Below, piece by piece: positions 1 through 11,477 of a stretch of 64,000 nucleotides of DNA (positions are counted from its first letter, which is position 1; each line of letters opens with the position of its first letter). The stretch is taken from the NCBI RefSeq assembly GCF_008831285.2, contig NC_045150.1, forward strand, positions 9,312,001-9,376,000. The letters are read 5' to 3'. Both the position numbers and the translations under genes were made by a program. The DNA comes from Nymphaea colorata. Lineage: Eukaryota; Streptophyta; Magnoliopsida; Nymphaeales; Nymphaeaceae. The notes below the pieces were generated by a model. It was given only the letters and a program-made list of their open reading frames with translations, was not told the DNA's origin and did not search any database.

Positions 1-742
1 ATGTGAGTACAATAGCCTCAAAATAGTAAAATTATTTCAGAATCCTAGGAGAAGCAATTTCTTGAGAGATAAAGAAGATAAGGCATGAGCGGGATTGCAG
101 TGTCAGGAATCAGGATAAAAGATGAATAAGTACTAAGAAGCACAGTAATTAATATGGTGCATAACTAAGTCTAATCAGAAAGAAACATGTCAGGAGGAGT
201 TCCTGCATAGGCATATATAATGTCAAACATGAAGAGTATTTCACCATTTCCCACTTTCCAGATTAAAACAAGAAAGTTTGTCATCCCAAGATTCTACAAC
301 TTCTCAATAATGCTTCTTTTTGTAGTTAACATTGTTCTTAAGTAATCCTGGAACCACTAGAGATTGAAAAAGAAAAGTCGCACATGCTGAGGCTAGGCAC
401 TAGGCAGGCTTCTACCAGATTATGCTAAAAATATGCAACCCAATGTAAACTCTTGATCTCCTTAATGCTGACCAAGAAGCTCTTGTCAGCAGAATTATTT
501 TATAGCACTTTATTGTGCAATCATGAATAAACAACAATCTCAGAAGTTTTTAAGATATAAAAATTCAAGATAAGTACATTTAAAGTATGCAAAAAAGAAT
601 TCTTTTAAGAAAATTTACCATTACGCAATTTGGTGATATTATGAAAAGTTCATGATACCTTGCTAACATTGTCAGCCCGGTCTGAATTGCCATTTATCTC
701 AAGACTAAGTCATTTTCACAAGTCTTGCTTAACCTCTGGGAC
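1..742. other. AT-rich stretch without recognised exon
   Basis: I see no coding exon here. If the minus-strand epimerase gene continues toward position 1, this would be intron, but none of its remaining conserved exons can be read in this stretch. Confidence 0.4.
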
Positions 743-1113
743 CTATGTCACATGGGTGCGGGTACGGTAAGGGTTCGGGCACGGCAATTTCAAAAATTGT
801 GGGTATGCGAGTACGGTAAATTTTATATTCTAAAAAATGATCAAATGAAACAAAAACGTTAATAGTTCGCACTTTGTGTTATAATCCACAAAATTCTCAA
901 AATTAAAGAAAATGGGAGGAAAATGTAGAATGTTAGTGGAAGGGAAATATAAAAGAAGGAAAAAATCAAAATTAGAGAAAAAATAAAGTTTGAAAATATA
1001 ATTTTAAATGTTTTATAATGCAGCCATACGCAATTGTACCAACATACCCATGCTGCCATACCCACGTACCGACATGGGTACCTAGGCAAATTAGACTTAC
1101 CCGTGTCACATAG
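743..1113. mobile_element. hAT-like non-autonomous element (MITE), 371 bp
   Basis: The ends form an imperfect inverted repeat, ctatgtcacatgggt on the left and the complement of acccgtgtcacatag on the right, 13 of 15 matching. The flanking octamers tctgggac (735-742) and tcttggat (1114-1121) look like a decayed 8-bp target duplication, typical of hAT elements. The interior has GGGT/ACGG-rich ends and an AT-rich middle with no coding capacity. A truncated relative lies near 7000-7079. The family assignment is inferred from end structure only. Confidence 0.5.
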
Positions 1114-1488
1114 TCTTGGATTGATATGAGACTACAATGTAAAGATTCTGAATGAACTAGGTAATTACGAATCTGCTGAGGTATTTGCTGTATTTTTTTA
1201 CCAACAATGGGATGGAGTTTGACTTCAAGAGATAACGTCTGGCTGTATCATATAAAAATGAGGAAGCAATATGTTGAAACTATTGGCGCCTTGCTGAATA
1301 TGCTTTGAAAAAATTCTTGGTCACTGGTAGGGTCTCCAAAGTAGGAGAGATTTTGCCATGACGCAGGTTGATGCATTACAATTTCTTGGAAGATAAAATT
1401 GTTACTTATTTAGGAGCATTTGCTCAGATATTTTAGGAGCATCTGCTCAGGTGTGCTAATAAATGGTTTTGGTATCGTCAAGAAATAC

Positions 1489-2597
1489 CAGTGGGGCCAA
1501 CATCTCAGATCTTCTTCGGATGGTTTTAGTATCAAATTGATGGTAGATTTGCCATCACTATTAGTAGGATGAGTGGGTGGAGGGTTATCGTCGATCGCCC
1601 ATATCTTGTTCCTGGCAAATCCATGATGCTCCAAAGATCCACAGTTACCAAACTGCAAAAGCAAAAGCGTGTGGAAACAATCAGCTTACAAGTACACATT
1701 TGATGGAGCATTATGTACCCGACTAAATAAAGGATACCTGTGGAAAACAAATGGAAGTCCCTCCCCTTATTGCTTTTGGAGGCTTAAATATTGCCTGTTA
1801 GATAAACCAAGTATCTGTGAGCAGCCGACCAGTTGGATAAGGTGCAGTTCATCTCATGAATTAAATATGGTCGACATAAGGTAGGATAGTTGTTACAGTA
1901 TTAAAGATTTAAAAAAAAAACACATGATAAATCATACATCCTAAAAACGTCATCTTCTGCCAGAAAAAATGTAAATGTAATTGAAACAGCAAGAACAGTG
2001 AATTCTGTTCCAGGTTAATAGTTCTGATCCCCACAATTTGAACAGAAACAGACTAACCCTTAGTAGGAGCCAGATTTTATCGGCATCAAGAGCAACTTTC
2101 CCTTGCATATTTAAGAAAGAGATTACGATTTAAAGAATGTGCAGTCACCAGAGCAACGCATATATGCATATCAATAGTTAAGAAACAAGCCAAGACAAAC
2201 ACCTTGCTACTAGTGAAGAGAAGCTCTTCCCCCCTATCGTTTCTCCATGACATAACCTGCCCTCCATGCAAGCTCACCTGAAAATCAGACGGAAAGTTCA
2301 ACAAAACTACCTACTGATAATTTAATTTCAAGAAAAAGAGAAAAGGGAAACACTTTCAACCAGGTCTAAGCTAAATTGTAAAATACCAACTTCACAATGA
2401 GAAACGTTTGCAAGTGGGAAACCGAAACAAAGGGCTAGTCCACTTTGTGGATTCCACACGAACTACTGCAAATAGGGCAGAACACTGACCTGAGCAGACG
2501 CGCCTCGAGGTTCTCTAAGCATGATTTGATCTACACCATTCCAATCCTTTGCCACCTCCATGGAAGGCCTTTGATCGCAAGGACCACTATGACCCAT
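1489..2597 (-). CDS. Glucose-6-phosphate 1-epimerase-like (aldose 1-epimerase family), exons 1-4, 3' part missing
   Basis: Four exons join in frame: 2597-2490 (36 codons, starts MGHSG), 2277-2203 (25 codons), 1794-1738 (19 codons) and 1652-1489 (54 codons plus two bases). All borders are GT/AG. Together they give the N-terminal half of the plant glucose-6-phosphate 1-epimerase family, enzymes that interconvert alpha and beta anomers of hexose 6-phosphates. Recognisable pieces are LHGGQVMSWRNDRGEELLF in exon 2, AIFKPPKAIRGG and ICFPQ in exon 3, and FGNCGSLEHHGFARN plus KPSEEDLRCWPH in exon 4. The next exons, which should carry the catalytic His/Glu region and the C terminus, are not readable between 1 and 1488, so the gene either continues left of the window after a long intron or is truncated. 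Exon 3 reads GGTSICFPQ where I expect GGIPICFPQ. The start is the first ATG in frame with exon 2. Family call firm, functional status open. Confidence 0.85.
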
Positions 2598-4423
2598 CTC
2601 AGTAGCGGGGAACATAAGAAGAAGGGAATGCTGAAACGCAACTCCTTCTAGATGTTCAAATGAGCCGTCTTATAGTCCTTACACAGTCACGCGTGAATAT
2701 TGATATGCTCCCGAACAGTAAATGAACTACTGACAACCCAACAAACTCTATCTAAATCGAAATTCTGTACGCTCAAAAGCACTTTCATGTGACTGCAACT
2801 CAACCACTTGTGAACCAAAGCCTAAACCAGCTGCTTTCCACCTACCCCAAGCTTCGTTCCCAATCACAACTCAACAGTCAACAATGATAACTGCTCAAAA
2901 GCATTTACTGGAGGAAAAAGGAAACTGACGAGACAACTCGACAGCAACACAAACCAACAGGACTAACAAGACCTGCAGTGAGATGGTCCTAACTTTAGTA
3001 CAGTGCTGATTTCATACGAATCTAGTGGAGGGGTGTTCTAATTTCTAAGTGGAATATCTCATTATCAAGAGAGAGCCTTCAGAAAAACTACAACAGGAAA
3101 ATGAAGGAATACCAAGATTAACTTCTATGGATGGAGCAACCCGACGTAGTTCCTATTAGCTGTGGAAATCTTACTTGCCAGAAAGAATCTGATATCAACT
3201 TGTCTTTAGACCCCACATTAGGATCTCATGAATCTCAGCAATTTTTTTCGGCAGGAAATCAGAAACAGCCCACCATCCAAAACTCACACAACAAGGCCTC
3301 GACATCATCTAAACGCATTAACTTTCATTTTTGGGTCAACCCAGAAACCGAAAACTACCCAAGAACCCTACAACAACACCAAAACAAGAAAAAAAAGCAA
3401 ATAACAAGAGGAACCCATTTCTCATCTCCCTGTTCAAATATAACCCAAAACAGCCGCGCTCCCAAAGCCCGTTATGGCAAAATCATGGCAACAAATACAC
3501 GTCTATTATGCATACCAAAATCTCTGAGTTCGACCCCATTAATCTCCTCAATAAATAGAATTAAAGGAAGAAAAAAGAGAAAAAAAGAATTAAAGGAAGA
3601 AAAAAGAGAAAAAAACCAGCTCCCCATGAAAAGAAAAAAATCAAATGTCCTCCACGTGGGTCTCTTTCAAAGACTGGTTCGCAGTATTCTATATCCACCA
3701 GCTCAAAAAGCTCCCCACCTCATGAAAAGAGTCACAAAAAAGCAATGCACAGATCACCATAATGGCCATAGAAAAAAGAGATTCAACCACCTCCTTTCGT
3801 GCATTAAGATTTTAAGTACATGCATTCAAAACAAAATAAACAAATAAAAGTGGATCCTCATCCATTTTTTTTCTTTTGTTTAGTAGGGGTCAAGAAGAAT
3901 TTTGAAAGGTACAGCAACTGCACGGTCTGCACCAGCATTAGTTTGCGAGACCAATGAGTGGAAAGGGAAGCTGAAAGGTTAAAAATAAATGCAGTCACCC
4001 GGTTTAGTAATTGATTGGGGTGACTCCACTTTGGGAATTTTCGTCGCTCCTTCCTGAGATTTTTCTTTTCTCCTGTCTGCTTTTTCTAGGTGGGAGGGGA
4101 GATTCTACAGTATAGAGGGAAAAAGAAAGAAAAAAATAGACAGAGAGGGGGCGGGGTCGTCCCCAGGGAAGGATCACGTGGAGAGAGAACGGACTCTCAG
4201 CTACCGCAGGAAGATCCATGGATTTGATTCAGCGCGGTTTGATCACTAACCATAGGATCTCCCCAAGTCGGTTCATGTGACGCCAAGGAAAGACCACCAC
4301 ATTTTAGCTTTTTGGACTCTTTTTAGAAGATATTGACCAAAAGACAGATACATTTTTGGATTGTGTTACATTCATTTCATATAGTTCAATTTTTGAGAAC
4401 TCTGCCAGGAAAACGGACAAACC

Positions 4424-4425
<2 letters not shown>
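2598..4425. other. Intergenic region upstream of the epimerase gene
   Basis: This holds the presumed promoter side of the minus-strand epimerase gene. I found no confident core promoter. A 29-bp purine-rich unit (gaattaaaggaagaaaaaag...) is repeated twice in tandem from about 3558 to 3615. A long plus-strand open frame at 3131-3847 is rich in Lys, Ser and Asn, resembles no family I know and includes that repeat, so I do not call it a gene. Confidence 0.5.

Positions 4426-4509
<84 letters not shown>
4426..4509. repeat. Compound microsatellite (TA)n(GA)n
   Basis: About 54 bp of TA dinucleotides run straight into about 30 bp of GA dinucleotides. The apparent open frames across it (IYIYIY and REREREME-type) are products of the repeat. 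Confidence 0.97.
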
Positions 4510-4512
<3 letters not shown>

Positions 4513-6999
4513 AAAGGATTTTTTCAAACAAAACTATATCCAAGAGAATTGGATGTGAAAACAACAAATAGAATAAAAACTACAATAGAAAAACGCAAAA
4601 GATGTCATAAACTGAGGTGACCCAGTGGTGGGTGGCCCTGGTGCCCGTCACTTTTCGCAAATCTGACCTCATAAAATAAGGTTGGTTTGCATAAATTTAT
4701 ATGCATGCATCATCAAAATCTCAGATGGTTTTATTTCTTATTTTTGGAACAATATGAGGTATTGATTTTGATTCTTAATGAAATAAAATTTGTATATCTG
4801 TTTTGTTCTAACCAAATTTAAATTTCAAACAAACCAGCTGAAAAACAGTCACATGAGTTTGTGACAATGAGCAGGGAGGTTGAGATGACAGAAGTACCTT
4901 TGACCTTAGAAAAAGGTGAACCCATCTACAACAGTAAAAATGAAAAATAGAATAAGGTACTTTTTTCTATACCAAAAACAATTCACTCGAAAGCCTCCAT
5001 GGATCAAAGAGATAGAAACAAGAATAGTCTGCAAACCAAAAAAAAAAAAAATTGGTAAACGAGTTCAATAACCGGATTTAGATCTGGTACACAATTTCAT
5101 GGGAATCTGAATTCCAGTCCGAGACCTGATAGGATCGGACCGCAGAACCTTGTCCAGGTCAGATCCAAGTCTGATTTTAAAAGTTCAGGTCAAACTCTTT
5201 GATTTTCATCTGAGAAAATGAAATTGGGTCTCCAAGTTCAAGTTTAGTCCGATTAGAAGAATCTGACTAGATTGGATTTGATAATACCACTAGATATGAA
5301 CGGAGCTCCAACCATTTAGATCCCTAGTCTTGAAGAGAAGAAAAATCTTTGCGTTGCGGCTGGTGGCTCTTCCTTCTTGGCCGCCAAGGAGGGAAACACA
5401 AACACTTCCCGTGGATTTTAGGGACCATGTCTGCTTTTGAATCAACAATTTTTGTCCACCACCTTCATAAGACAAGAGAAAGAGCGGGGAATTTTGGTTC
5501 TAGTTTTCTTTTTTTAATAGAAATTTCAAAAGCAAATTTAAAGAAGTAGCAATAATAAGAAAACACACTTAGCCTTGTCGTTCAAAAGCTACGCGTATTT
5601 TATGATCAAATTTTCGAAAGTAATCATATGAATCCATTTGAATTTTGATGAACTATAATAACAATACGGAAAAAGTTAGATGTGCTTTTGACTAGTCCCA
5701 ATTTCTTATGTATATGTTTGATAAATTCCTTTTTGAGTTAAATTTATTCTCATGAAGTCAAGCGCTATAAGTTTAATTATGTTCAAGTGCGGTACAAGAA
5801 CATAGGCTGATCTCAAATCCGTGCGTTACGTGAAATCCACAGCTTAGGCAAACTACACATTTCTTGCATGTTTCAAACCCACATTACATTATAAAAGACA
5901 TGGATCATAGTTTTCCCTTTTATATTTTTTGTCCTGTTTGGTGGGGGCGGGGGGTCGGACTACATATCTACGTTCTAAGATCCATGCAGATCTATGGTAG
6001 TATCGGATTTAGGATCTGATATTGCTATAAATGAAACAACACGACCTACGTCGGGCTCAAGCTCTTAGTCGATCTGACTCCTAATAGTTTTAGTTTTAAT
6101 TGTAAAAAGAACTAATCACTTTAACAACTATCTTTATAAGCTCTTGAAGATATCTCACAATTTTTATTATGAAACTAAACTTTTAGGATATTACAATCCA
6201 CCCCCCCAGCCCTTTAAAGCACACTCATTTGTATGAGATCCTAGGTCCGAATATTGAACCATACTCTTATACCATTGAAATAACTTGACCCACACCAGGC
6301 TTAAGCTCCTTATCCGAAGGATCCCAACCTGTCCCTTACTAATTTCAGTTTCAGTTTCATACTTTCAGTACTAAAAAATCTAAAAACTAAGACAACTAAT
6401 CTATTATAAGCTTTGAAGGTCTTTTACAATCTTCAATGTGGTACTAAATTTTTGAAGTGTTACAATAAACCATAGCTAAAAAAAATTTAAAGACAATGAC
6501 ACATGAACAACAGAACACAAGGATTCTATTTCTTGCCACTGAGTCCAGTTAATCATCCTCTTAGTTTGCACTCAATTCAACAAAAAACTTGTCACATTCA
6601 ATATAATTCAGTTGAGTTTGACGTGCTTTAGACAACTTATGAAGTCCTATACAGTAAAATGAGACCACTACCAAGGTTGATAGAGAAATACCCTAAAAAT
6701 GTTGAAGCCCTTCCCATTTTTTTGACCACTGTAAAGGTTGATGGAGAGATACGTAAACGATGTTGAAGCCCTTACCATTTTTTCTTGTCCCTGAGGTCTT
6801 GGACTAGTTTGGAACTTTGGTAAACTTATGGTTACTCCTTTTTACCCAATAATAGAGTTTATTATTCTCCATCATAACCTTGTTTTTATCAGCATGACCA
6901 GCTATGCTATGCCCTTTCAGACTCACTGTTTATGCTAATAAAAGTTCGCCTTCCATCAAGGATTTTTCTCATTATGTCTAGTTTTTTTTTAGATAGAAC
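4510..6999. other. Intergenic AT-rich region with diverged tandem repeat
   Basis: No gene seen. Two diverged copies of a roughly 250-bp unit lie side by side at about 5960-6192 and 6215-6474. Both contain a ctcaagct/cttaagct segment, then a run ending in tataagct, a short tttacaat/ctcacaat box and a final attacaat/gttacaat. The source of the unit is unknown; it looks like old transposon sequence. Confidence 0.45.
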
Positions 7000-7079
7000 C
7001 TAAGCTGCTTGGGTGCAGGTGCAGGGTAAGGCTATATATGGTTGGACATGGTAATTTTAAAAATGAGAGTATAGAAGGT
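7000..7079. mobile_element. Truncated relative of the 743-1113 element
   Basis: The segment starting gcttgggtgcaggtgcaggg, followed by catggtaattttaaaaat, parallels the left end of the element at 743 (cacatgggtgcgggtacgg, then cacggcaatttcaaaaatt). No matching right end is seen. Confidence 0.35.
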
Positions 7080-7153
7080 AAAACAGTTTTGCTTGAATTC
7101 TTCATGTCGTAGTGAATTATTGGTTATGAATTTATTTTGCTTGAATTTTTGTG

Positions 7154-7210
<57 letters not shown>

Positions 7211-7243
7211 CTACGACATGAAGAATTCAAGCAAAACTGTTTT
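7080..7243. repeat. Perfect 34-nt inverted repeat around a (TA)n tract
   Basis: Bases 7080-7113 and 7210-7243 are exact reverse complements over 34 nt; the inner ends are gtcgtagt and actacgac. The 96-nt spacer is mostly (TA)n (about 7155-7207). The DNA could extrude a long cruciform, or it marks an inverted duplication made during repair at the TA tract. No gene lies within it. Confidence 0.93.
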
Positions 7244-8325
7244 ATAAGTTCATGCGTAACCCCTTGCAATTAAAGATAGAAAAATGGAAGCCTTCAAAAA
7301 AAAAACTCGAATCCGAGTTTGATTCACATTCAAACCTTGATGTACTTGATATACCATGAGTACTGAGACTAGTATGTCAACGAAGATGGATTACCCATGT
7401 GGCTTCGGCTACAAAAAGAACAATGTTTTCACTTCACATCTCCTTTAAACCTCCCTCTTAAGATCACGTCATCCATTCTACACATTATAAAATCACTTGA
7501 GTTACCTTTCTTCTTCCAAATTAAAAGGTCTACCATAAGTAGAAAAGAACAGGAAATGGATTTTAAGAATATATTATCAGCCAATCAACCTATCTATATG
7601 CTCCTCTTCTTCCTCCCAACTCTTTACAATCACTGCAGATCGGTTTATAACCTTTTCATAATGTTGTCTTCTTCCTCCTCTAACAAAGACTTTGGTTTTT
7701 AACGTGCAGAAATCCCCAAAACACAACAGAGAAAGCTTCTTGTCAACTTGTCTTCATAAAATTAAAATAAACCATGAGTCATTAAATGACAATTCTGACT
7801 ATCAAGAGCCCTCCAACTTACTTATGAGGCTATTTGATTGATCATAATGGATAGTTGAAAGAAAAATAAAGAAAAAAAAAGGGTGTAGATTAACATTAGA
7901 TGATGAAAATGCTGATCACTTTTTTCTCTTTGTTTTTCTCTCAACCGTTTATCACAATGAATAGGACAACCCTTATTAGTGAGATGGGTGGCTCTCAATA
8001 GCCAAGCAAAACATTAAGCCTATGAATGGTAGTGTACTATGAAGGCATACAATTTAACAGATCCTTTACCTTATTGGTGAAGCAAATTAGCCATTAAGCA
8101 TAAGAAAAAGCTATTCACAATGTAATTTGCAAACTAAAAGTTGAATTGTTGAAAGGAACCATTAAGCAGATGAAAGAAAGTTATGTGCACTTAACAAATG
8201 CAGGCAAAGTGAAAACAGTTGTAAACTTATTCGCTCATCATCAAGATTTGAGTAGATTCATTGAGTATGATATATATTACAGTATTTCATAAATTTACCT
8301 CAATCTTTAAATCAAATTCGTGGAA
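7244..8325. other. Intergenic, AT-rich, no gene seen
   Basis: At about 7845-7965 a short imperfect palindrome (cataatggatagttgaaag against tctcaaccgtttatcacaatg) resembles a small MITE. A related tttctttcaaccgttcatta segment appears near 20370. The small open frame at 7397-7702 resembles no family I know. Confidence 0.4.
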
Positions 8326-8388
8326 TAGTTTGTCACTTTCTCATTGGCCATGTTTGATGACCTTACTATCTTAGATCTCTTCCTCTAA

Positions 8389-8460
<72 letters not shown>

Positions 8461-8827
8461 AGATGGACCTTTCTCTCTCTCTCTCTTTTGTGGTAGTCTC
8501 TTGACAGATGTTGGTTACTCACCCTCAGGGGGAAGACTTACCAATATCTGTCAAGGGACTGCCTAGAGAGAGAGAGAGAGAGAGACAGAGAGAGAGAAGG
8601 CAGAGAGTCCGACCCTTCCCCTAGCTCCAAATCTTTGATCCGCAAACTTCTATTGACGTAAAACTCATGAATGGAGATCCCCTGTTTGTTAAACTTCAGA
8701 TCTGAAATCCAAAGCTAACAAACATGGCCTTAAAAGATTCATGTGTGGGCATAAATTGGACTTTTAGTTTGTCACTTTCTCATTGGCCATGTTTGATGAC
8801 CTTACTATCTTAGATCTCTTCCTCTAA

Positions 8828-8865
<38 letters not shown>

Positions 8866-9168
8866 AGATGGACCTTTCTCTCTCTCTCTCTCTCTTTTGT
8901 GGTAGTCTCTTGACAGATGTTGGTTACTCACCCTCAGGGGGAAGACTTACCAATATCTGTCAAGGGACTGCCTAGAGAGAGAGAGAGAGACAGAGAGAGA
9001 GAAGGCAGAGAGTCTGACCCTTCCAGCTCCAAATCTTTGATCCACAAACTTCTATTGACTTAAAACTCATGGATGGAGATCCCCTGTTAAACTTCAGTTC
9101 TGAAATCCAAAGCTAACAAACATGGCCTTAAAAGATTCATGTGTGGGCATAAATTGGACTTTTAGTTT
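8326..9168. repeat. Tandem duplication (about 440 and 403 bp) of a foldback unit
   Basis: Unit 1 (about 8326-8765) and unit 2 (about 8766-9168) are nearly identical. They differ mainly in (TA)n and (CT)n length and small gaps. Each contains a (TA)n tract, then CT-rich sequence, then a foldback: tcttgacagatgttggt (8499-8515; about 8908-8924 in unit 2) pairs with accaatatctgtcaagg (8540-8556; 8949-8965), leaving a 24-nt loop. The stem is extended by CT-rich against GA-rich flanks. I recognise no known microRNA sequence in the arms. Confidence 0.9.
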
Positions 9169-10121
9169 GGGAGTGAGCAAGAGGAGCATTTCATGCTACC
9201 ACCCACTTGAAAGAGGAAGGCCCCTACCCTTCTCCCTATTCTCCTAAGCTACTAGACCCAACACTTTCAGTGTCTTATAGTGACGCTTCAATGATGTTTC
9301 AACTTGAATATCAGTATCTCTCTTTTCGCTACAGCAAAAAGTTGACGTCATGGGAAACCGAAACGAAAACCAGTGATCCACCAACCCCGACCCTATCCAT
9401 CGCACCAACCGTCATAGGGATAGTCGCAAAATATTTTTGAATTGTGACATAATTAGTTTGTCTAAAAGAGAGAAACATGGGTTGTTGGGAATTTGACCGA
9501 CTATTCTTCGGTTCCTCGTCTTGTTGATAAGGGACTCTCATTTACTCGCAACCATCCACTTATCTCTCCCATTATTTGCAAACTTTACCATACACCACTA
9601 AACTGTAATGATGAAATTTCAATTCAAGAATTCTTGGTAAGACATGGCAGCTGGCCCAAGGCTTGTGGTTGTCATTTTTTCCAAAGTGCGGCCGTTGGTT
9701 CTTGCCGGTTGGCCTTAGGCTTGCGGCGTGTATGCGTTCATTGTACACAAGTCACGACAGTCCAAGACCTTGGAAGACTTTTCATGCCGCGCTGTCTAAA
9801 TCAATACTTAAATGAATTCCCCAGAAGATCCGTACCCAAGAATCTTGGTATCTGAACGCTACTGTTTTGAAATTAATTGAAATGATTTAAGTTTGAAATC
9901 CTCAAGAGTCCTCATGACGTCTCTAATTCTTGGATTAGAAAACTAGAAAGTAGGAAATTCCCTGTAAAACGAAGAAAATTTCTGAACAGTTTATACTTGA
10001 AGACAAGTCTACAAATCTATGAGAACAAAGTTCGGCATGATTAACTTTGACCTAATTGAAATGTATAAATGTGATCACTATTTGTTATTTCCATACTTTG
10101 ATTTGAATAAATAAATATAAT

Positions 10122-10160
<39 letters not shown>

Positions 10161-10396
10161 AGAAATTGGATCAAATGTTTAGCATAGCATGGGATATGTT
10201 TTCATTCTATCTGCTTAAGGAACATATCTAAGCATGGCAATAATCCGTTTTAATAGAGTTTCCCGGCGAAAATAATGAATAAAAAGTAGCCATATGGTTC
10301 TCATATTAGGTCGTGTGTGTGTTTATGTTCAGCCAGCGGTTCAAATTTTGGAACCGGCTGCACCATTCCACTGTTCCTAGATCTGGTTCTAATAAT
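9169..10396. other. Intergenic, no gene recognised
   Basis: Small plus-strand frames at 9207-9440 and 9493-9855 have no recognisable domain and no splice context. A (CA)n(TA)n microsatellite lies at about 10121-10160. Confidence 0.4.
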
Positions 10397-10560
10397 GATT
10401 ATATGAACAGGTGCTTTATATTCAATTTAGATTTGTCGATCCACGTATTGTATGTATGTAATTGATCAGAGACCCTTTGATGTACTTTTAGAGCTAAATA
10501 TTTTTTCGTCTGGAGTACTAATTCAAAAAATCTTGTAGTATCCTTCGACTACATAGTAAG

Positions 10561-10674
10561 ATGATTGAGGGGCATCAATACCTAAGCAAGCAAATAATTA
10601 AGAACAACCTATATGCATATCAGTATCTTCAGCGAGACCGTGTGGGCAACTGCCCCCACACAAGCCCACTTGTG
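10561..10674. repeat. Left arm of an inverted repeat flanking PUP copy 1 promoter and exon 1
   Basis: The arm begins atgattgaggggcatcaata and ends in the gtgggcaactgccc and cccacttgtg boxes. Its reverse complement recurs at about 11612-11724 inside intron 1. In the outer 48 bp about 42 positions match. A second, direct copy of the gtgggcaactgccc box lies at about 10707-10745. Confidence 0.8.
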
Positions 10675-11391
10675 TCTCTAGTTGCAGTAGAATTTATTTG
10701 CTCACATGTGGGCAACTGCCCCTATCAGCTAAAGCCCACATGTGCCCACACTATGCATTTATTTATAAGAAGAATGAAGAACATCACGCTTTCGGAACAC
10801 ATGTTCGGACAACATATAACATCATGTTTCTGTTTTAACATGATATATTAAGGCGTATACGGCTTCTCAATCAATGTTTCTTGGAACAAAATATATTGTT
10901 TTTGAAACACTTATTATAAGAATACATAATTAAATGATCCTTTAAAGGAATATTGTAACTCCCATGGGAAGATTCAGAGCTCAGCTGAGTTCATGGGGGC
11001 CCAATATGACTACTAATTTATACATTTCACTTGTCTGTTGCGGCATGGTGGGGCTCAATAATACAAGGACAGGACTTGAATATTCCCTTTCAGACAGAAA
11101 GAAAGGATGGGGATGGTGCTGTGGTCAAGCTCCAACAACCGCCCTCTCATGACTTAACCCTAGGGAACTGTCGGAACCTTTATAATTTGACCGGCACCGG
11201 GGAGAGTCGCCAAATGCCATTGCGCTCCGGTCCAAGTTGGCAAACTGCAGTTCTCGCTGTGGTGGAAAAGGACATGCTTACGAAAGTCATTGATGCTCAA
11301 GTCTTCTTCCTTCCAACTTTCCCGGTCATCTTTCTCCCTGTGCGTTCTCATAGTGGGATGGACCATCAGCTGCCATGCACTGGCTCATTGC

Positions 11392-11398
11392 TATATAA
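11392..11398 (+). promoter_or_regulatory. TATA box of PUP copy 1
   Basis: TATATAA lies 86 bp upstream of the ATG. The same motif at the same distance is kept in copy 2, within a well conserved stretch (gcactggctca, then TATA, then tgccctt). Confidence 0.75.
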
Positions 11399-11477
11399 TG
11401 CCCTTGCTGCTTCCCTGTGAAAGGCACCACATACTTCTCAAGCTTCGGCTCTCAGTTCTCATATTGAAGAGGTAGCC

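Noticed and set aside
3131-3847. 238-codon plus-strand frame
   Set aside because: Low-complexity Lys/Ser/Asn-rich product that includes a 29-bp purine repeat, with no domain or splice structure. Probably chance.
4304-4571. Frames coding IYIYIY and SLSLSL/REREREME
   Set aside because: Translation of the (TA)n(GA)n microsatellite.
9493-9855. 120-codon plus-strand frame
   Set aside because: No family resemblance and no neighbouring exon to join.
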